In this document: in pieces, positions 8,576 through 17,448 of the stretch
How positions within the stretch are numbered: the first letter of the stretch is position 1
Layout: each line of letters starts with the position of its first letter
DNA from: Streptomyces sp. D2-8
Lineage (GTDB): Bacteria; Actinomycetota; Actinomycetes; Streptomycetales; Streptomycetaceae
NCBI RefSeq assembly: GCF_023184515.1
Contig: NZ_JAAHBP010000022.1
Span: 117,826-181,825 of the forward strand
Direction: 5' to 3'
Length of the DNA stretch: 64,000 bases
The notes under the pieces: generated by a model
Seen by the model: only the letters and a program-made list of their open reading frames with translations
Told to the model about the DNA's origin: nothing
The model's database searches: none
Position numbers and translations under genes: made by a program

Positions 8576-9277
8576 TCAGGCGCAGGACTCCGGAGCGCGG
8601 ACGGAAATGTCCGCTCCCGGGCTGAACTTCGCCAGCAGTTCGGCGAGTTCCGCCGCGGCCGCCGTCACCTCGGCGACCGGCATCGGCGCGAGGCTCTCCA
8701 GCAGGAAGATGCCCGACGTCGTCTGCTCGGTGAGCCGGGTGCGCGGGCCCTGGCGCCAGTTCCAGCGGCGGCAGGTCACGCCCGCGTCGTCGCGCCACAC
8801 CACTTCGCCCGCGTCGGGGTGCTCGACGGTCTCCTCACCGCCGGCGACGGTCACGAAGTCCTCCTCGCCCGTGGCGCGGATCAGGCGCATGCCGCCCTCG
8901 ATCCGGTCGGCGTCCTCGCCGCCGACGGGGATCAGATGGGCGACGGAGATGGCGTTGTAGAGGTCGACGAGCAGGTTGATGCGGGGCAGCCCGGCCTCCG
9001 ACAGTGCCCGCTTGGCCAGCGCCTCCGCGGAGTTGCGGGTACGGGACGGCTTCGAGCCGAACGCCGTGTAGGTCTCGCGCCATGCGGCCATGTGCGGGTC
9101 CTCGTGCGGAGCGCGGCCGTCCAGTCGTACGGCGAGCCGACGCGCCGCGTCGTCCAGCAGTGCCGAGCCGGCGTCGTTGCTCGGCCCGTTGACCAGGCCG
9201 TGCGCCTCGATCGCGACGTGCGTGAAACCGGGCGCGAGCGCGCGTACGTCGTCGGACACGGTCAGCGTGAGCGTCAT
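8576..9277 (-). CDS. B3/B4 tRNA-binding domain protein (PheT-like editing fold)
   Basis: The 233-residue protein matches free-standing B3/B4 domains related to the beta subunit of phenylalanyl-tRNA synthetase: the family segment FGSKPSRTRNSAEAL near residue 73, then INLLVDLYNAIS and HLIPVGGEDAD. Free versions are suspected to bind or edit mischarged tRNA, but this is not established. The start ATG follows AAGGCGACC. It lies 12 bases after the transglutaminase-like gene on the same strand and is probably co-transcribed with it. Confidence 0.87.
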   Translation of the reverse strand: MTLTLTVSDDVRALAPGFTHVAIEAHGLVNGPSNDAGSALLDDAARRLAVRLDGRAPHEDPHMAAWRETYTAFGSKPSRTRNSAEALAKRALSEAGLPRINLLVDLYNAISVAHLIPVGGEDADRIEGGMRLIRATGEEDFVTVAGGEETVEHPDAGEVVWRDDAGVTCRRWNWRQGPRTRLTEQTTSGIFLLESLAPMPVAEVTAAAAELAELLAKFSPGADISVRAPESCA

Positions 9278-9289
9278 GGTCGCCTTGCC

Positions 9290-9862
9290 TCAGAGTGCGG
9301 TGGGGAGCGTCTGCCACAGGTGCGGCCGGTCGCGAGCTGCCGTGAGGGCGTCCAGTACGACCGGATGCGGTGCAGCATACAGGACTGGATAGTCCATTTC
9401 ATTGGACGCAGGATCGGGCGTGAAGGCGAGCCGTTCACCGTTGAGGGAGAACTGCGCGTCGACTCCGGTCGTGTTGCCCCGGGGATCCTGCCGGTGCCAC
9501 GCGCCGTTGAACCGCACGGCCACCAGCCCGTGCACCACCTCGAACCTCTGGTAGCACAACGCGGTGGGGATGTCCTCGGCCCGGAGCAGCGCGGCCAGCG
9601 CGTGGGCCTTGGCGTAGCAGATGCCGGTGCGCTGCTCCAGGACATCGGAGGCGCGCCAGGTGACGCGGAGATCACCGGAGTCCTGCGAGTGCGGAATGGT
9701 GTCGCGTACGAACTCGAAGGCCGCCCGCGCATACTCATACGAGTCCGCCACCCCGTCGGCGAGCCTCGCCGCCGTCTCGCGCACGAGCGGGTGATGATGG
9801 TCGACCGCCTCGTCAGCGGCCAAATAGGCGGAGAGGTCGGGGGTTTCCTGGATCAGCTGCAT
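9290..9862 (-). CDS. Transglutaminase-like cysteine protease family protein
   Basis: The 190-residue protein has a transglutaminase-core fold with a Cys-His-Asp triad: C82 in RTGICYAKAH, H111 in VVHGLV and D126 in DPRGN. Upstream lies the helical DTIPHS and WRASDVLEQ region usual for this family. There is no signal peptide, so it acts in the cytoplasm, perhaps as a protease or deamidase. The ATG at 9862 has no clear ribosome binding site. It forms a two-gene unit with the B3/B4 gene; the functional link is unknown. Confidence 0.88.
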   Translation of the reverse strand: MQLIQETPDLSAYLAADEAVDHHHPLVRETAARLADGVADSYEYARAAFEFVRDTIPHSQDSGDLRVTWRASDVLEQRTGICYAKAHALAALLRAEDIPTALCYQRFEVVHGLVAVRFNGAWHRQDPRGNTTGVDAQFSLNGERLAFTPDPASNEMDYPVLYAAPHPVVLDALTAARDRPHLWQTLPTAL

Positions 9863-10071
9863 GCGCGCAGAGCTTAGGGAGAGATCCACTTCCGAGTCAA
9901 TCAATTTCCCCTCGGCCGCATACCTATGCAGTCGAGGTTCCGGGCGGCCGACAGGGCACCACCGTCGGCGCCCTGCCGGAGGACAGGTGCTGGATGGTGG
10001 AGGACGGGACGTCCCCCACCACCCGCTACTGCCGTACGCCGGTCCACCTGCACGGAGCGCACAGGTGACCC

Positions 10072-11142
10072 CTAGCGGGCCATCTCCTCCTTCAGCGCCG
10101 CCACGAACGCGTCCACGTCCTCCTCGGTCGTGTCGAAGGCGCACATCCAGCGGACGTCCCCCGCGGCCTCGTCCCAGAAGTAGAAGCGGAACCGCTTCTG
10201 GAGGCGCTCGCTCACGTCGTGGGGCAGGCGGGCGAAGATCGCGTTGGCCTGCACCGGGTAGAGGATCTCCACACCGTGCACCGCCCGCACGCCCTCGGCG
10301 AGGCGCTGGGCCATCTCGTTGGCGTGACCGGCGTTGCGCAGCCACAGGTCCCGGGCGAGCAGGGCCTCCAGCTGCACCGACACGAAGCGCATCTTGGAGG
10401 CGAGCTGCATGGACAGCTTGCGCAGGTGCTTCATGTGACTGACGGCGTCCTGGTTGAGGACCACGACGGCCTCGCCGAACAGGGCACCGTTCTTCGTGCC
10501 GCCCAGGGAGAGGATGTCGACGCCGGCCGCGTTGGTGAGCGTGCGCATCGGGACGTTCAGGGTGGCGGCCGCGTTGGCCAGCCGGGAGCCGTCCAGGTGC
10601 ACCTTCATGCCGTGCGCGTGGGCGTGCTCACACAGGGCGCGTATCTCGTCCGGCGTGTAGACCGTGCCCAGTTCGGTGGCCTGGGCGATCGAGACGACCT
10701 GCGGCATGGCGCGGTGCTCGTCGTCCCAGCCGTACGCCTGCCGGTCGATCAGCTCGGGCGTGAGCTTGCCGTCGGGCGCCGGAACGGTCAGCAGCTTCAG
10801 GCCGCCGACCCGCTCCGGGGCGCCGCACTCGTCGACGTTGATGTGCGCGCTCTCGGCGCAGATCACCGCGCCCCAGCGGTCGGTGACCGCCTGGAGCGCG
10901 ACGACGTTGGCGCCGGTGCCGTTGAAGACCGGGAACGCCTCGGCCGTGGGCCCGAAGTGGCTGCGGACCACCTGCTGGAGGTTCTCGGTGTACGCGTCCT
11001 CGCCGTACGCGACCTCGTGCCCGCCGTTGGCCAGGGCCAGGGCGGCGAGAACCTCCGGGTGGGCCCCGGCGTAGTTGTCGCTGGCGAAACCGCGGACGTC
11101 CGGGTCGTGATGACGACGGGCGTCGGTCTTCGGCGGGTTCAC
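10072..11142 (-). CDS. Low-specificity threonine aldolase / beta-eliminating lyase family
   Basis: This PLP-dependent fold-I enzyme of 356 residues probably cleaves L-threonine or a related beta-hydroxy amino acid to glycine and an aldehyde. Motifs are FASDNYAG near 19, FNGTGANV near 73, HLDGSRLAN with Asp184 for the pyridine nitrogen, and SLGGTKNGA with the Schiff-base Lys217. The GTG start at 11142 overlaps the stop of the upstream SDR gene as GTGA, showing translational coupling. It is the last gene of a DUF6421-SDR-aldolase operon. A kynureninase- or phenylserine-type substrate remains possible. Confidence 0.92.
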   Translation of the reverse strand: MNPPKTDARRHHDPDVRGFASDNYAGAHPEVLAALALANGGHEVAYGEDAYTENLQQVVRSHFGPTAEAFPVFNGTGANVVALQAVTDRWGAVICAESAHINVDECGAPERVGGLKLLTVPAPDGKLTPELIDRQAYGWDDEHRAMPQVVSIAQATELGTVYTPDEIRALCEHAHAHGMKVHLDGSRLANAAATLNVPMRTLTNAAGVDILSLGGTKNGALFGEAVVVLNQDAVSHMKHLRKLSMQLASKMRFVSVQLEALLARDLWLRNAGHANEMAQRLAEGVRAVHGVEILYPVQANAIFARLPHDVSERLQKRFRFYFWDEAAGDVRWMCAFDTTEEDVDAFVAALKEEMAR

Positions 11143-11885
11143 GGCTTCTCGGTGAGCCACAGACGTTTTCCGTTCACTTCGGCGGCAGGCTTCTCCCAGA
11201 CCTCGGTGATGGCCTCGGCCAGGTCCTTGACGTCGGTGAAGCCCGCGAACTTCGCGTTGGGTCGATCGGCGCGCATCGCATCGTGGACCAGCGCCTTCAC
11301 CACCAGGATCGCAGCAGCCGACGTCGGCCCCCCGGCGCCCCCGGCCTTGCGGAAGTAGTCCGCCATGGCCAGCGTCCACGCCTCGGCCGCCGCCTTGCCG
11401 GCCGCGTAGGCGGCGTTGCCCGCGGTGGGCTTGCTGGCGCCCGCGGCGCTGATCAGCACGTACCGGCCCCGGTCGCTGCGCTGCAGCGCCTCGTGGAAGG
11501 CGAGGGAGGTGTGCTGCACCGTGCGGACCAGCAGCATCTCCAGGAAGTCCCAGTCGTCGAGGCTGGTCCGCGTGAAGGTCTCGCTGCCGCGCCAGCCGCC
11601 GACGAGGTGGACCAGGCCGTCGACGCGGCCGAAGTCCTTCTCGATGCGGGTGGCCCAGTCGCGGGTGGCCCCCAGATCCAGCAGATCGACCGTGTCGCCG
11701 GTGACGGTGGCGCCGCCGGTCGCGTAGCTCGCCGCGTCCACCGCCTCCGCCAGCCGCTCCGGATCGTTGTCCGACCCGATGACGGTCGCACCCGCCTCGG
11801 CCAGCCTGAGCAGCGCGGCCCGGCCGGCGGGCCCGCCCGCTCCGGCCACCGCGATCACCGCACCGCTGAGCGCCCCGTTCCCCAT
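11139..11885 (-). CDS. Short-chain dehydrogenase/reductase (SDR)
   Basis: The 248-residue NAD(P)-binding enzyme has the Rossmann loop AGAGGPAG at 14-21, catalytic Ser146, Tyr160 and Lys164 in the SxnYxxxK arrangement, and the inner-strand motif LVHLVGG, a variant of NNAG. The ATG at 11885 has a perfect AGGAGG eight bases upstream and is preferred. An in-frame GTG at 11930 overlaps the upstream DUF6421 stop as GTGA and could be used for coupled initiation. The 3' end overlaps the aldolase start. The substrate is unknown; context suggests handling of an aldehyde or alcohol linked to amino acid cleavage. Confidence 0.92.
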   Translation of the reverse strand: MGNGALSGAVIAVAGAGGPAGRAALLRLAEAGATVIGSDNDPERLAEAVDAASYATGGATVTGDTVDLLDLGATRDWATRIEKDFGRVDGLVHLVGGWRGSETFTRTSLDDWDFLEMLLVRTVQHTSLAFHEALQRSDRGRYVLISAAGASKPTAGNAAYAAGKAAAEAWTLAMADYFRKAGGAGGPTSAAAILVVKALVHDAMRADRPNAKFAGFTDVKDLAEAITEVWEKPAAEVNGKRLWLTEKP

Positions 11886-11926
11886 GATCCTCGCCTCCTG
11901 AGCAGTGTTCCCGGTATGCCGATCGC

Positions 11927-13324
11927 TCACGCGGCGATCCGCTCGGCGCTGTCCGCCGTGATGCCCTTTGCGGAGGCGATCACGTTCTTCAGCTTCTTGG
12001 ACAGTGCCTCATAGAACATGCTCAGCGGAAACTCGTCCGGAAGCACGTCATCGACGAGTTTCCGCGGCGGCTGCGTCGTGTCCAGGGCGTCGGGACCCTT
12101 GGCCCACTTGGAGCCCGGGTGCGGGGAGAGGTAGGTGGAGACCAGCTCGTACCCGGCGAACCAGTGGACGAGCTTCGGACGGTCGATGCCGTCGCGGTAG
12201 AGGTCCTCGATCTCGGCGCACAGCTGGTTGGTGACCTGCGGGGCGCGCTCCCAGTCGATGGTGAGCTTGTTGTCGGTCCAGCGGACGACATCGTGCTTGT
12301 GCAGGTAGGCGAAGAGGAGCTGACCGCCGAGGCCGTCGTAGTTGCGGACCCGCTCACCGCTGACCGGGAAGCGGAACATGCGGTCGAAGAGGACCGCGAC
12401 CTGCACGTCACGGGCCTGCGGGACGCCGTCGGCCGTGAGCTTCACGGCCTCCTTGAAGGCGGTGAGATCGCAGCGCAGCTCCTCCAGGCCGTACATCCAG
12501 AACGGCTGGCGCTGCTTGATCATGAACGGGTCGAAGGGCAGGTCGCCGTGGCTGTGAGTGCGGTCGTGGACCATGTCCCACAGGACGAACGCCTCCTCGC
12601 AGCGCTTCTGGTCGTGGACCATCGCGGCGACGTCCTCGGGCAGCTCCAGGCCCAGGATGTCGACGGCGGCGTCGGTCACACGGCGGAAGCGGGCGGCCTC
12701 GCGGTCGCAGAAGATGCCACCCCAGGTGAACCGCTCGGGGGCCTCGCGCACGGCGATGGTCTCGGGGAACAGGACGGCCGAGTGGGTGTCGTAGCCGGCC
12801 GTGAAGTCCTCGAACTTGATGCCGCAGAAGAGCGGGTTGTCGTAGCGGGTGCGCTCCAGCTCGGCCAGCCAGTCCGGCCAGACCATGCGCAGCACGACCG
12901 CCTCGAGGTTGCGGTCCGGGTTGCCGTTCTGCGTGTACATCGGGAAGACGACGAGGTGCTGGAGGCCGTCCGCGCGGTTCGCCGCGGGCTGGAAGGCCAG
13001 CAGCGAGTCGAGGAAGTCGGGCACCTGGAAGCCGCTGTCGGCCCACCGGGTCAGGTCCTTGACCAGGGCCTCGTGATAGGCGCCGTCGTGCGGGAGCAGC
13101 GGGGAGAGCTCCAGGACGGCGTCGGCGACCTTGCGGACCGCGAGCTCGGCGTCGGCCCGGTCGGGCGCGCCCTCGGCGTCGAAGTCGATCGACCCGTCCT
13201 TGGACTGCCATGGCCGGATCCGCTCCACGGCATCCTTGAGCACGGGCCATGCCGGGTGCTCCACCACCCTGGCCACGGGAGGAAGACCTTCCTCCGAACC
13301 CACCTGCACAAGAATTTCCGTCAT
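11927..13324 (-). CDS. DUF6421 family protein, first gene of operon
   Basis: The 465-residue cytoplasmic protein belongs to an uncharacterised, conserved actinobacterial family (DUF6421 type). Visible features are WVIRPWQ-like N-terminal segment, the central HDQKRCEEAFVLWDMVHDRTHSHGD with several His/Asp residues that could bind a metal or cofactor, and FMIKQRQPFWMYGLEELRCD. Similar His-rich segments occur in oxygenase-like helical folds, but no function can be claimed. The ATG at 13324 follows GGAAGGTGGG. It is followed by the SDR and threonine-aldolase-like genes with 4- to 41-base junctions, so the three probably act in one pathway. Confidence 0.85.
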   Translation of the reverse strand: MTEILVQVGSEEGLPPVARVVEHPAWPVLKDAVERIRPWQSKDGSIDFDAEGAPDRADAELAVRKVADAVLELSPLLPHDGAYHEALVKDLTRWADSGFQVPDFLDSLLAFQPAANRADGLQHLVVFPMYTQNGNPDRNLEAVVLRMVWPDWLAELERTRYDNPLFCGIKFEDFTAGYDTHSAVLFPETIAVREAPERFTWGGIFCDREAARFRRVTDAAVDILGLELPEDVAAMVHDQKRCEEAFVLWDMVHDRTHSHGDLPFDPFMIKQRQPFWMYGLEELRCDLTAFKEAVKLTADGVPQARDVQVAVLFDRMFRFPVSGERVRNYDGLGGQLLFAYLHKHDVVRWTDNKLTIDWERAPQVTNQLCAEIEDLYRDGIDRPKLVHWFAGYELVSTYLSPHPGSKWAKGPDALDTTQPPRKLVDDVLPDEFPLSMFYEALSKKLKNVIASAKGITADSAERIAA

Positions 13325-13351
13325 GTCCCACCTTCCACGGGAGAATCTCAC

Positions 13352-13368
13352 GTATGCAGACCGTATAC
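13352..13368 (-). promoter_or_regulatory. GTAT-N9-ATAC repeat over the DUF6421 promoter
   Basis: On the minus strand TATACG reads as a -10 box for the DUF6421 operon and lies inside an imperfect inverted repeat (GTAT/ATAC ends). A regulator site is possible; evidence is limited to position and symmetry. Confidence 0.3.
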
Positions 13369-13574
13369 ACGCGAGGTTCCTCCCAGCAAGGGTGAACCCT
13401 GGAAATTATCCTGCCCGACCGTGTGCTTCACCGCACTTTTTCCTGTCGGCCATGCTTCTGCCCGGATGTGCGCCGACCATGCCCTCACTCTCTGCACAGG
13501 GCGGGTCCAGGCGATACGGTCAGATGGGCCCGTCAGGCCCCCTGTGCCGCCTGTCGACGGAAGAGAGTCGCGTC

Positions 13575-14258
13575 TTGAACTTCCTCACCATCGGTCACCG
13601 CGGAGTCATGGGTGTGGAACCCGAGAACACCCTCCGGTCCTTCGTCGCCGCCCAGGAGGCGGGCCTCGACGCCATCGAACTCGATCTGCATCTGAGCAAG
13701 GACGGCGCGCTCGTCGTCATGCACGACACGGATGTGGACCGCACGACCGACGGCACCGGGCCGATCGCCGAGAAGACCCTCGCCGAGCTGCGGGCCCTGG
13801 ACGCCGGCCGGGGCGAGCGGGTCCCGGTCTTCGAGGAGGTGCTGGAGACCGTTCACACGCCGCTCCAGGCGGAGATCAAGGATGTGCAGGCGGCGCGGGC
13901 CCTGGCCGAGGTGATGAACCAGCGCGGGCTGGCCGGCCGAGTGGAGGTGTCCTCGTTCCACGACGAGGCGGTCGCCGAGATCGCCCGTCTGGTGCCGGGT
14001 GTGCGCACCGCGCTGATCGCCAGCCGCTACGGCACCGACATCGTGGACCGCGCGGTGAAGGTGGGTGCCGCGACCGTCTGCCTGAACATCCGCCGGCTCA
14101 CCCTGGAGATCGTGGAGCGGGCCCGCAAGGCCGACCTGAAGATCATCGGCTGGGTGGTGAACACGCAGGACCAGCTGCGCCTCGTCCGGGCCTTCGGGCT
14201 GGACGGCGCGACCACCGACCACCCGGACATCAAGCGCACGGGCCGTTTCACGGCCTAG
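13575..14258 (+). CDS. Glycerophosphodiester phosphodiesterase
   Basis: The 227-residue GDPD-family enzyme hydrolyses glycerophosphodiesters to glycerol 3-phosphate and an alcohol. It starts MNFLTIGHRG with catalytic His8 and Arg9, has PENT near 15-18, IELDLHLSKDG with metal-binding Glu and Asp, and VMHD with the second catalytic His. C-terminal GWVVNTQDQ and GATTDHPD complete the barrel. There is no signal peptide, so it is cytoplasmic. The TTG start at 13575 follows GGAAGAGAG. It overlaps the convergent GNAT gene by 4 bases. Confidence 0.95.
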   Translation: MNFLTIGHRGVMGVEPENTLRSFVAAQEAGLDAIELDLHLSKDGALVVMHDTDVDRTTDGTGPIAEKTLAELRALDAGRGERVPVFEEVLETVHTPLQAEIKDVQAARALAEVMNQRGLAGRVEVSSFHDEAVAEIARLVPGVRTALIASRYGTDIVDRAVKVGAATVCLNIRRLTLEIVERARKADLKIIGWVVNTQDQLRLVRAFGLDGATTDHPDIKRTGRFTA

Positions 14259-14791
14259 GCGAGTTCCTTGACCAGCAGCTCGAACCTCAGGTCGTCGCGC
14301 TGCGGGAGGCCGAAGCGCTCGTCGCCGTACGGGAACGGGGTCATCCGTCCCGTGCGGCGGTAGCCGCGGCGCTCGTACCAGGCGATGAGATCGTCGCGTA
14401 CGGAGATCACGGTCATCTGCATCTCCGTCACGCCCCAGGTCTCGCGGGCCTGCCGCTCCGCCTCCGCGATGATCACCTTGCCGAGACCCGCGCCCTGGAG
14501 CCGGGGGCTGACGGCGAACATCCCGAAGTAGGCGTGGTCGCCCTGGTGCTCCAGCTGGCAGCAGGCCACGATCCCGCCGTCCCGCTCCACGGTCATGAGC
14601 CGGCTGTCGGGAGACTTGATGACCTCCAGCACGCCCTCCGGGTCTGTCCGCTGCCCTTCGAGGATGTCCGCCTCGGTGGTCCACCCGGCCCGGCTGTCGT
14701 CGCCCCGGTACGCCGACTCGATCAGCGCGACCAGCTCGTCCACGTCGGCGTCGGTGGCGTCGCGGAAGGTCAGTGCGGTGGCGGTCTCCAT
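14255..14791 (-). CDS. GNAT family N-acetyltransferase
   Basis: The 178-residue protein has the GNAT fold with MFAVSPRLQGAGLGKVII as the acetyl-CoA pyrophosphate-binding motif A and WYERRGYRRTG as motif B. It transfers an acetyl group from acetyl-CoA to an amine of unknown identity. It converges on the phosphodiesterase gene with overlapping stop codons. Confidence 0.93.
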   Translation of the reverse strand: METATALTFRDATDADVDELVALIESAYRGDDSRAGWTTEADILEGQRTDPEGVLEVIKSPDSRLMTVERDGGIVACCQLEHQGDHAYFGMFAVSPRLQGAGLGKVIIAEAERQARETWGVTEMQMTVISVRDDLIAWYERRGYRRTGRMTPFPYGDERFGLPQRDDLRFELLVKELA

Positions 14792-14862
14792 GGGCGTGCG
14801 TCTCCGTTTCCTGGCGCGGCTCGGGCAGGGACGAGCGTAACGCCGCCACTAAGCTCCGCTGC

Positions 14863-15255
14863 ATGGTGCATGTACTCAGCAGCCGGATCCTGCTCCGCCC
14901 CACCGATCCCGAGCGGTCCCGTGCCTTCTACGGCGAGCAGTTGGGCCTCGCCGTCTACCGCGAGTTCGGCACGGGCCCCGAGCGCGGCACGGTCTACTTC
15001 CTGGGCGGCGGCTTCCTCGAGGTCGCGGGCCGGTCCGAGACTCCCCCGTCGCCCGACGTGCGGCTGTGGCTCCAGGTCGACGACGTGGCCGCGGCGGAGG
15101 AGGAACTGCGGTCGAAGGGCGTGGAGATCGTGCGGCCTCCGGTGAAGGAGCCCTGGGGTCTGGTCGAGATGTGGATCGCGGATCCGGACGGGACGCCGAT
15201 CGTGCTGGTCGAGGTCCCGGCGGACCACCCGATGCGCTACCGGCCCGGCATCTGA
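14863..15255 (+). CDS. VOC (glyoxalase/bleomycin resistance) family protein
   Basis: The 130-residue single-domain protein shows two beta-alpha-beta-beta-beta modules: ILLRPTDPERSRAFYGEQLGL and WLQVDDVAAAEEELRSKGV ending MWIADPDGTPIVLVEVP. The terminal Glu is a usual metal ligand. It may act as a small-molecule lyase, isomerase or drug-binding protein. The ATG at 14863 was chosen because it begins the first strand; no strong ribosome binding site is seen. Confidence 0.9.
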   Translation: MVHVLSSRILLRPTDPERSRAFYGEQLGLAVYREFGTGPERGTVYFLGGGFLEVAGRSETPPSPDVRLWLQVDDVAAAEEELRSKGVEIVRPPVKEPWGLVEMWIADPDGTPIVLVEVPADHPMRYRPGI

Positions 15256-15257
15256 GG

Positions 15258-16172
15258 TCACCCGGGGCGGTGCTCCCAGCCCCGGTCGGTGCGGGTGAGT
15301 TCGCGAAAGCCCGCGCCCGTCAGGAGGTCGAGCCCGGTGACGTCGGCGGCCGTTTCATAGGCGACGAGCCGGTCGACGCCGCACAGGCGGAGCCAGTCGG
15401 CGGCCTGGGCCAGGAGCCAGTGCTCCAGGCCGGTGCCGTGCTGCGCGGGGTCGACGTGCAGATTGCCGATGTCGGCCAGGCCCGCCGCGCGGGCGTGCCG
15501 TTCCGGGCGGGCCAGGGCCGTGTCGATCTCGACGAAGCCGAGGGCGCGCGCCTCGGCGTAGGCCGTGAAGCGGGTGCCGCACTCCCCCAGCGTGCGGGCG
15601 ACCGTGACACCCGGCCGGGGCTCGAGCGGCGGCAGGTCGGCGACCCGGGCGATCAGGATGACCTCGGTGTCCCCGGTGTGCCGGAACCCCGCGCGTTCAT
15701 AGAGGGCCCGGATGTGCGGCCAGGTGCGGGGCAGGCCGTGGACGAGCGGGGCGGGCAGGGCCCCGTCGGCGTACCGGACACGGGCGTTCCAGCGGGCGAA
15801 CCGCGCGAGGCACGCCCGCATCAGCAGGTCCGCGGCAAGGTCGGCGTCCGGCCAGAGGGAGGCCGCCGGGCGGTGGACGAACCAGTTGATCTCGGCGGCG
15901 TCCCGGTAGTCCTCGCCGACCTCGGCGCCGGCGCGGTAGCGCAGCAGATGGGCCGCGGCGACGACGTACCCGCGCTGCTCGGCGACGAGCGTCGTCCGCT
16001 CGGCCACCCACGGGTCCGTGATGAACTCGCCGGGCTGCCGCTCCAGGTCACCGAGGACGGTGTTCACGGAGACGGAGACACCGGGGACGACGGCCGCCAC
16101 GTGCATGTTGACCAGGTCGGTCAGCTGGTCGCGGTCGGTCCGGCGGAACGGGCGCACCTCGGGCGCGGGCAT
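15258..16172 (-). CDS. Tandem-domain GNAT acetyltransferase
   Basis: The 304-residue protein contains two GNAT-like halves. The C-terminal one keeps the acetyl-CoA loop region as NLHVDPAQHGTGLEHWLLAQA and a YETAADVTGLDLLTGAGFREL motif B. The N-terminal half (RPFRRTDRDQLTDLVN) looks degenerate and contains RALYERAGFRHTG. The ATG at 16172 follows CGGAGG. The substrate is unknown. It is divergent from a two-domain VOC gene. Confidence 0.88.
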   Translation of the reverse strand: MPAPEVRPFRRTDRDQLTDLVNMHVAAVVPGVSVSVNTVLGDLERQPGEFITDPWVAERTTLVAEQRGYVVAAAHLLRYRAGAEVGEDYRDAAEINWFVHRPAASLWPDADLAADLLMRACLARFARWNARVRYADGALPAPLVHGLPRTWPHIRALYERAGFRHTGDTEVILIARVADLPPLEPRPGVTVARTLGECGTRFTAYAEARALGFVEIDTALARPERHARAAGLADIGNLHVDPAQHGTGLEHWLLAQAADWLRLCGVDRLVAYETAADVTGLDLLTGAGFRELTRTDRGWEHRPG

Positions 16173-16356
16173 GGGGTACCTCCGGGCGGGGTGAAGGAGC
16201 TGGAGGCCGCCACGCGGTGCGGTACGGGGTGAGGGTACGTCGGGGCCGCGGCGGCACACCAGTGGGTTTCCCCGGATGGCAGGGAGGCCGGGGAGCGGCT
16301 TAGCGTGCTGGAGGGGCCCCGGGGGGCCTGCCCCCGCCGCTCGTGGAAGGAACGCC

Positions 16357-17118
16357 ATGAAGCTCGACGCACCGGTGACCGGCGGCCCCTGCTGGACCGA
16401 ACTGGGGACCAGCGACCTGGACGCGGCCCGGCGGTTCTACACGCGGCTGTTCGGCTGGCGGTCCGAGACCGACGCGCGTCAGGAGGCCGGCGGCTACACC
16501 GTCGCGCACCTCGGGGACGCGGCCGTGGCCGCGCTCGCCCCGCTGTACCAGCCGTCGCAGCCGGTCGCGTGGAACGTGTCGTTCGCGGTGACCGACGCGG
16601 ACGCCACGGCCCGTGCGGTGACCGAGGCGGGCGGGACGCTGCTGTTCGGCCCGGTGGACGTGTTCGACGTGGGCCGTTTCGCGGTGGCCGCCGATCCGGG
16701 TGGTGCCGTGTTCCAGCTGTGGCAGGCGGGGACCTTCCCGGGTGCCGGGCTGTTCAACGCGCCCGGTTCGCTGGGCTGGGTGGAGCTGATGACACGGGAT
16801 CCGGAGAGGGCCGTGTCCTTCTACACGCGGGTGTTCGGCTGGACGGTCGCCCCGTCGGACCGCTACACCCAGTGGGGCGTCGGCGGCGCGGACTTCGGCG
16901 GCATGGTGGCGATGGACGACAAGTTCCCGCCCGAGGTGCCCGCGCACTGGCTGCCGTACTTCGCCGTGGCCGACGTGGACGACACGACCGCCGTCGTGCA
17001 GCAGCACGGCACGGTCCTGATGGTGCCCACCTCCGTGCCCGACGGGCCGCGCATCGCGGTGCTGCGGGACCCGCAGGGGGCGATGTTCGGCGTGTACCGG
17101 GCGGGTTACGAGGGCTGA
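16357..17118 (+). CDS. Two-domain VOC family protein
   Basis: The 253-residue protein holds two glyoxalase-fold halves, each starting with a WTELGTSDLDAARRFYTRLFGW or WVELMTRDPERAVSFYT-type strand-helix. Each half ends near a DPxGAxFxxxx strand (DPGGAVFQLWQ and DPQGAMFGVYR). Such paired VOC proteins are common in actinobacteria as predicted hydroxylases or binding proteins. The ATG at 16357 follows GGAAGGAACG. An aldo/keto reductase remnant follows directly. Confidence 0.92.
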   Translation: MKLDAPVTGGPCWTELGTSDLDAARRFYTRLFGWRSETDARQEAGGYTVAHLGDAAVAALAPLYQPSQPVAWNVSFAVTDADATARAVTEAGGTLLFGPVDVFDVGRFAVAADPGGAVFQLWQAGTFPGAGLFNAPGSLGWVELMTRDPERAVSFYTRVFGWTVAPSDRYTQWGVGGADFGGMVAMDDKFPPEVPAHWLPYFAVADVDDTTAVVQQHGTVLMVPTSVPDGPRIAVLRDPQGAMFGVYRAGYEG

Positions 17119-17440
17119 GACGGCGGTGTGCCACGGCCGGGGGAGGCTGTGGCTGGACGACCTCGTGCGCACCGGCAAGGTGCTGGACGTCGGTGCCTCG
17201 GACTGGCCCGCCTGGAGACCGCCCTGGCGGGCGCCCTCGCGGAGCCGCGGGCCGGACCGCGTTCGCCGGGTCGCAGCCGCGCTACGGCCTGCTGGAACGG
17301 ACCCCGAGCGCGAACTGCTGTCGTAGGCCCGGGCGTTCGGCCTGGCCGTGCTGGCGTGGGCGCCGCTCGCGGGCAAGTACCGCCGGGGTGAGGCGGGGCG
17401 GCTGGACACCGCCGGCGGGGACACCGACCGCCCCGACCGG
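17119..17440 (+). pseudogene. Aldo/keto reductase remnant with frameshifts and a stop
   Basis: Pieces of an aldo/keto reductase are spread over frames. Reading from 17126, WLDDLVRTGKVLDVGASDWPAW matches the region before the last third of the barrel. A middle piece, FAGSQPRYGLLERTP, lies in another frame around 17265-17305. The first frame then resumes with DPERELLS, hits TAG at 17324-17326 and continues as ARAFGLAVLAWAPLAGKYRRGE. The N-terminal two thirds and the end are missing. It is a decayed gene fragment and cannot make an active enzyme. Confidence 0.8.
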
Positions 17441-17448
17441 TGCCCGGT

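Noticed and set aside
12119..15145. A very long open frame on the + strand across three real genes
   Set aside because: It is antisense to DUF6421 and covers the phosphodiesterase in the wrong frame, with Arg/Gly/Ala-rich composition typical of high-GC shadows.
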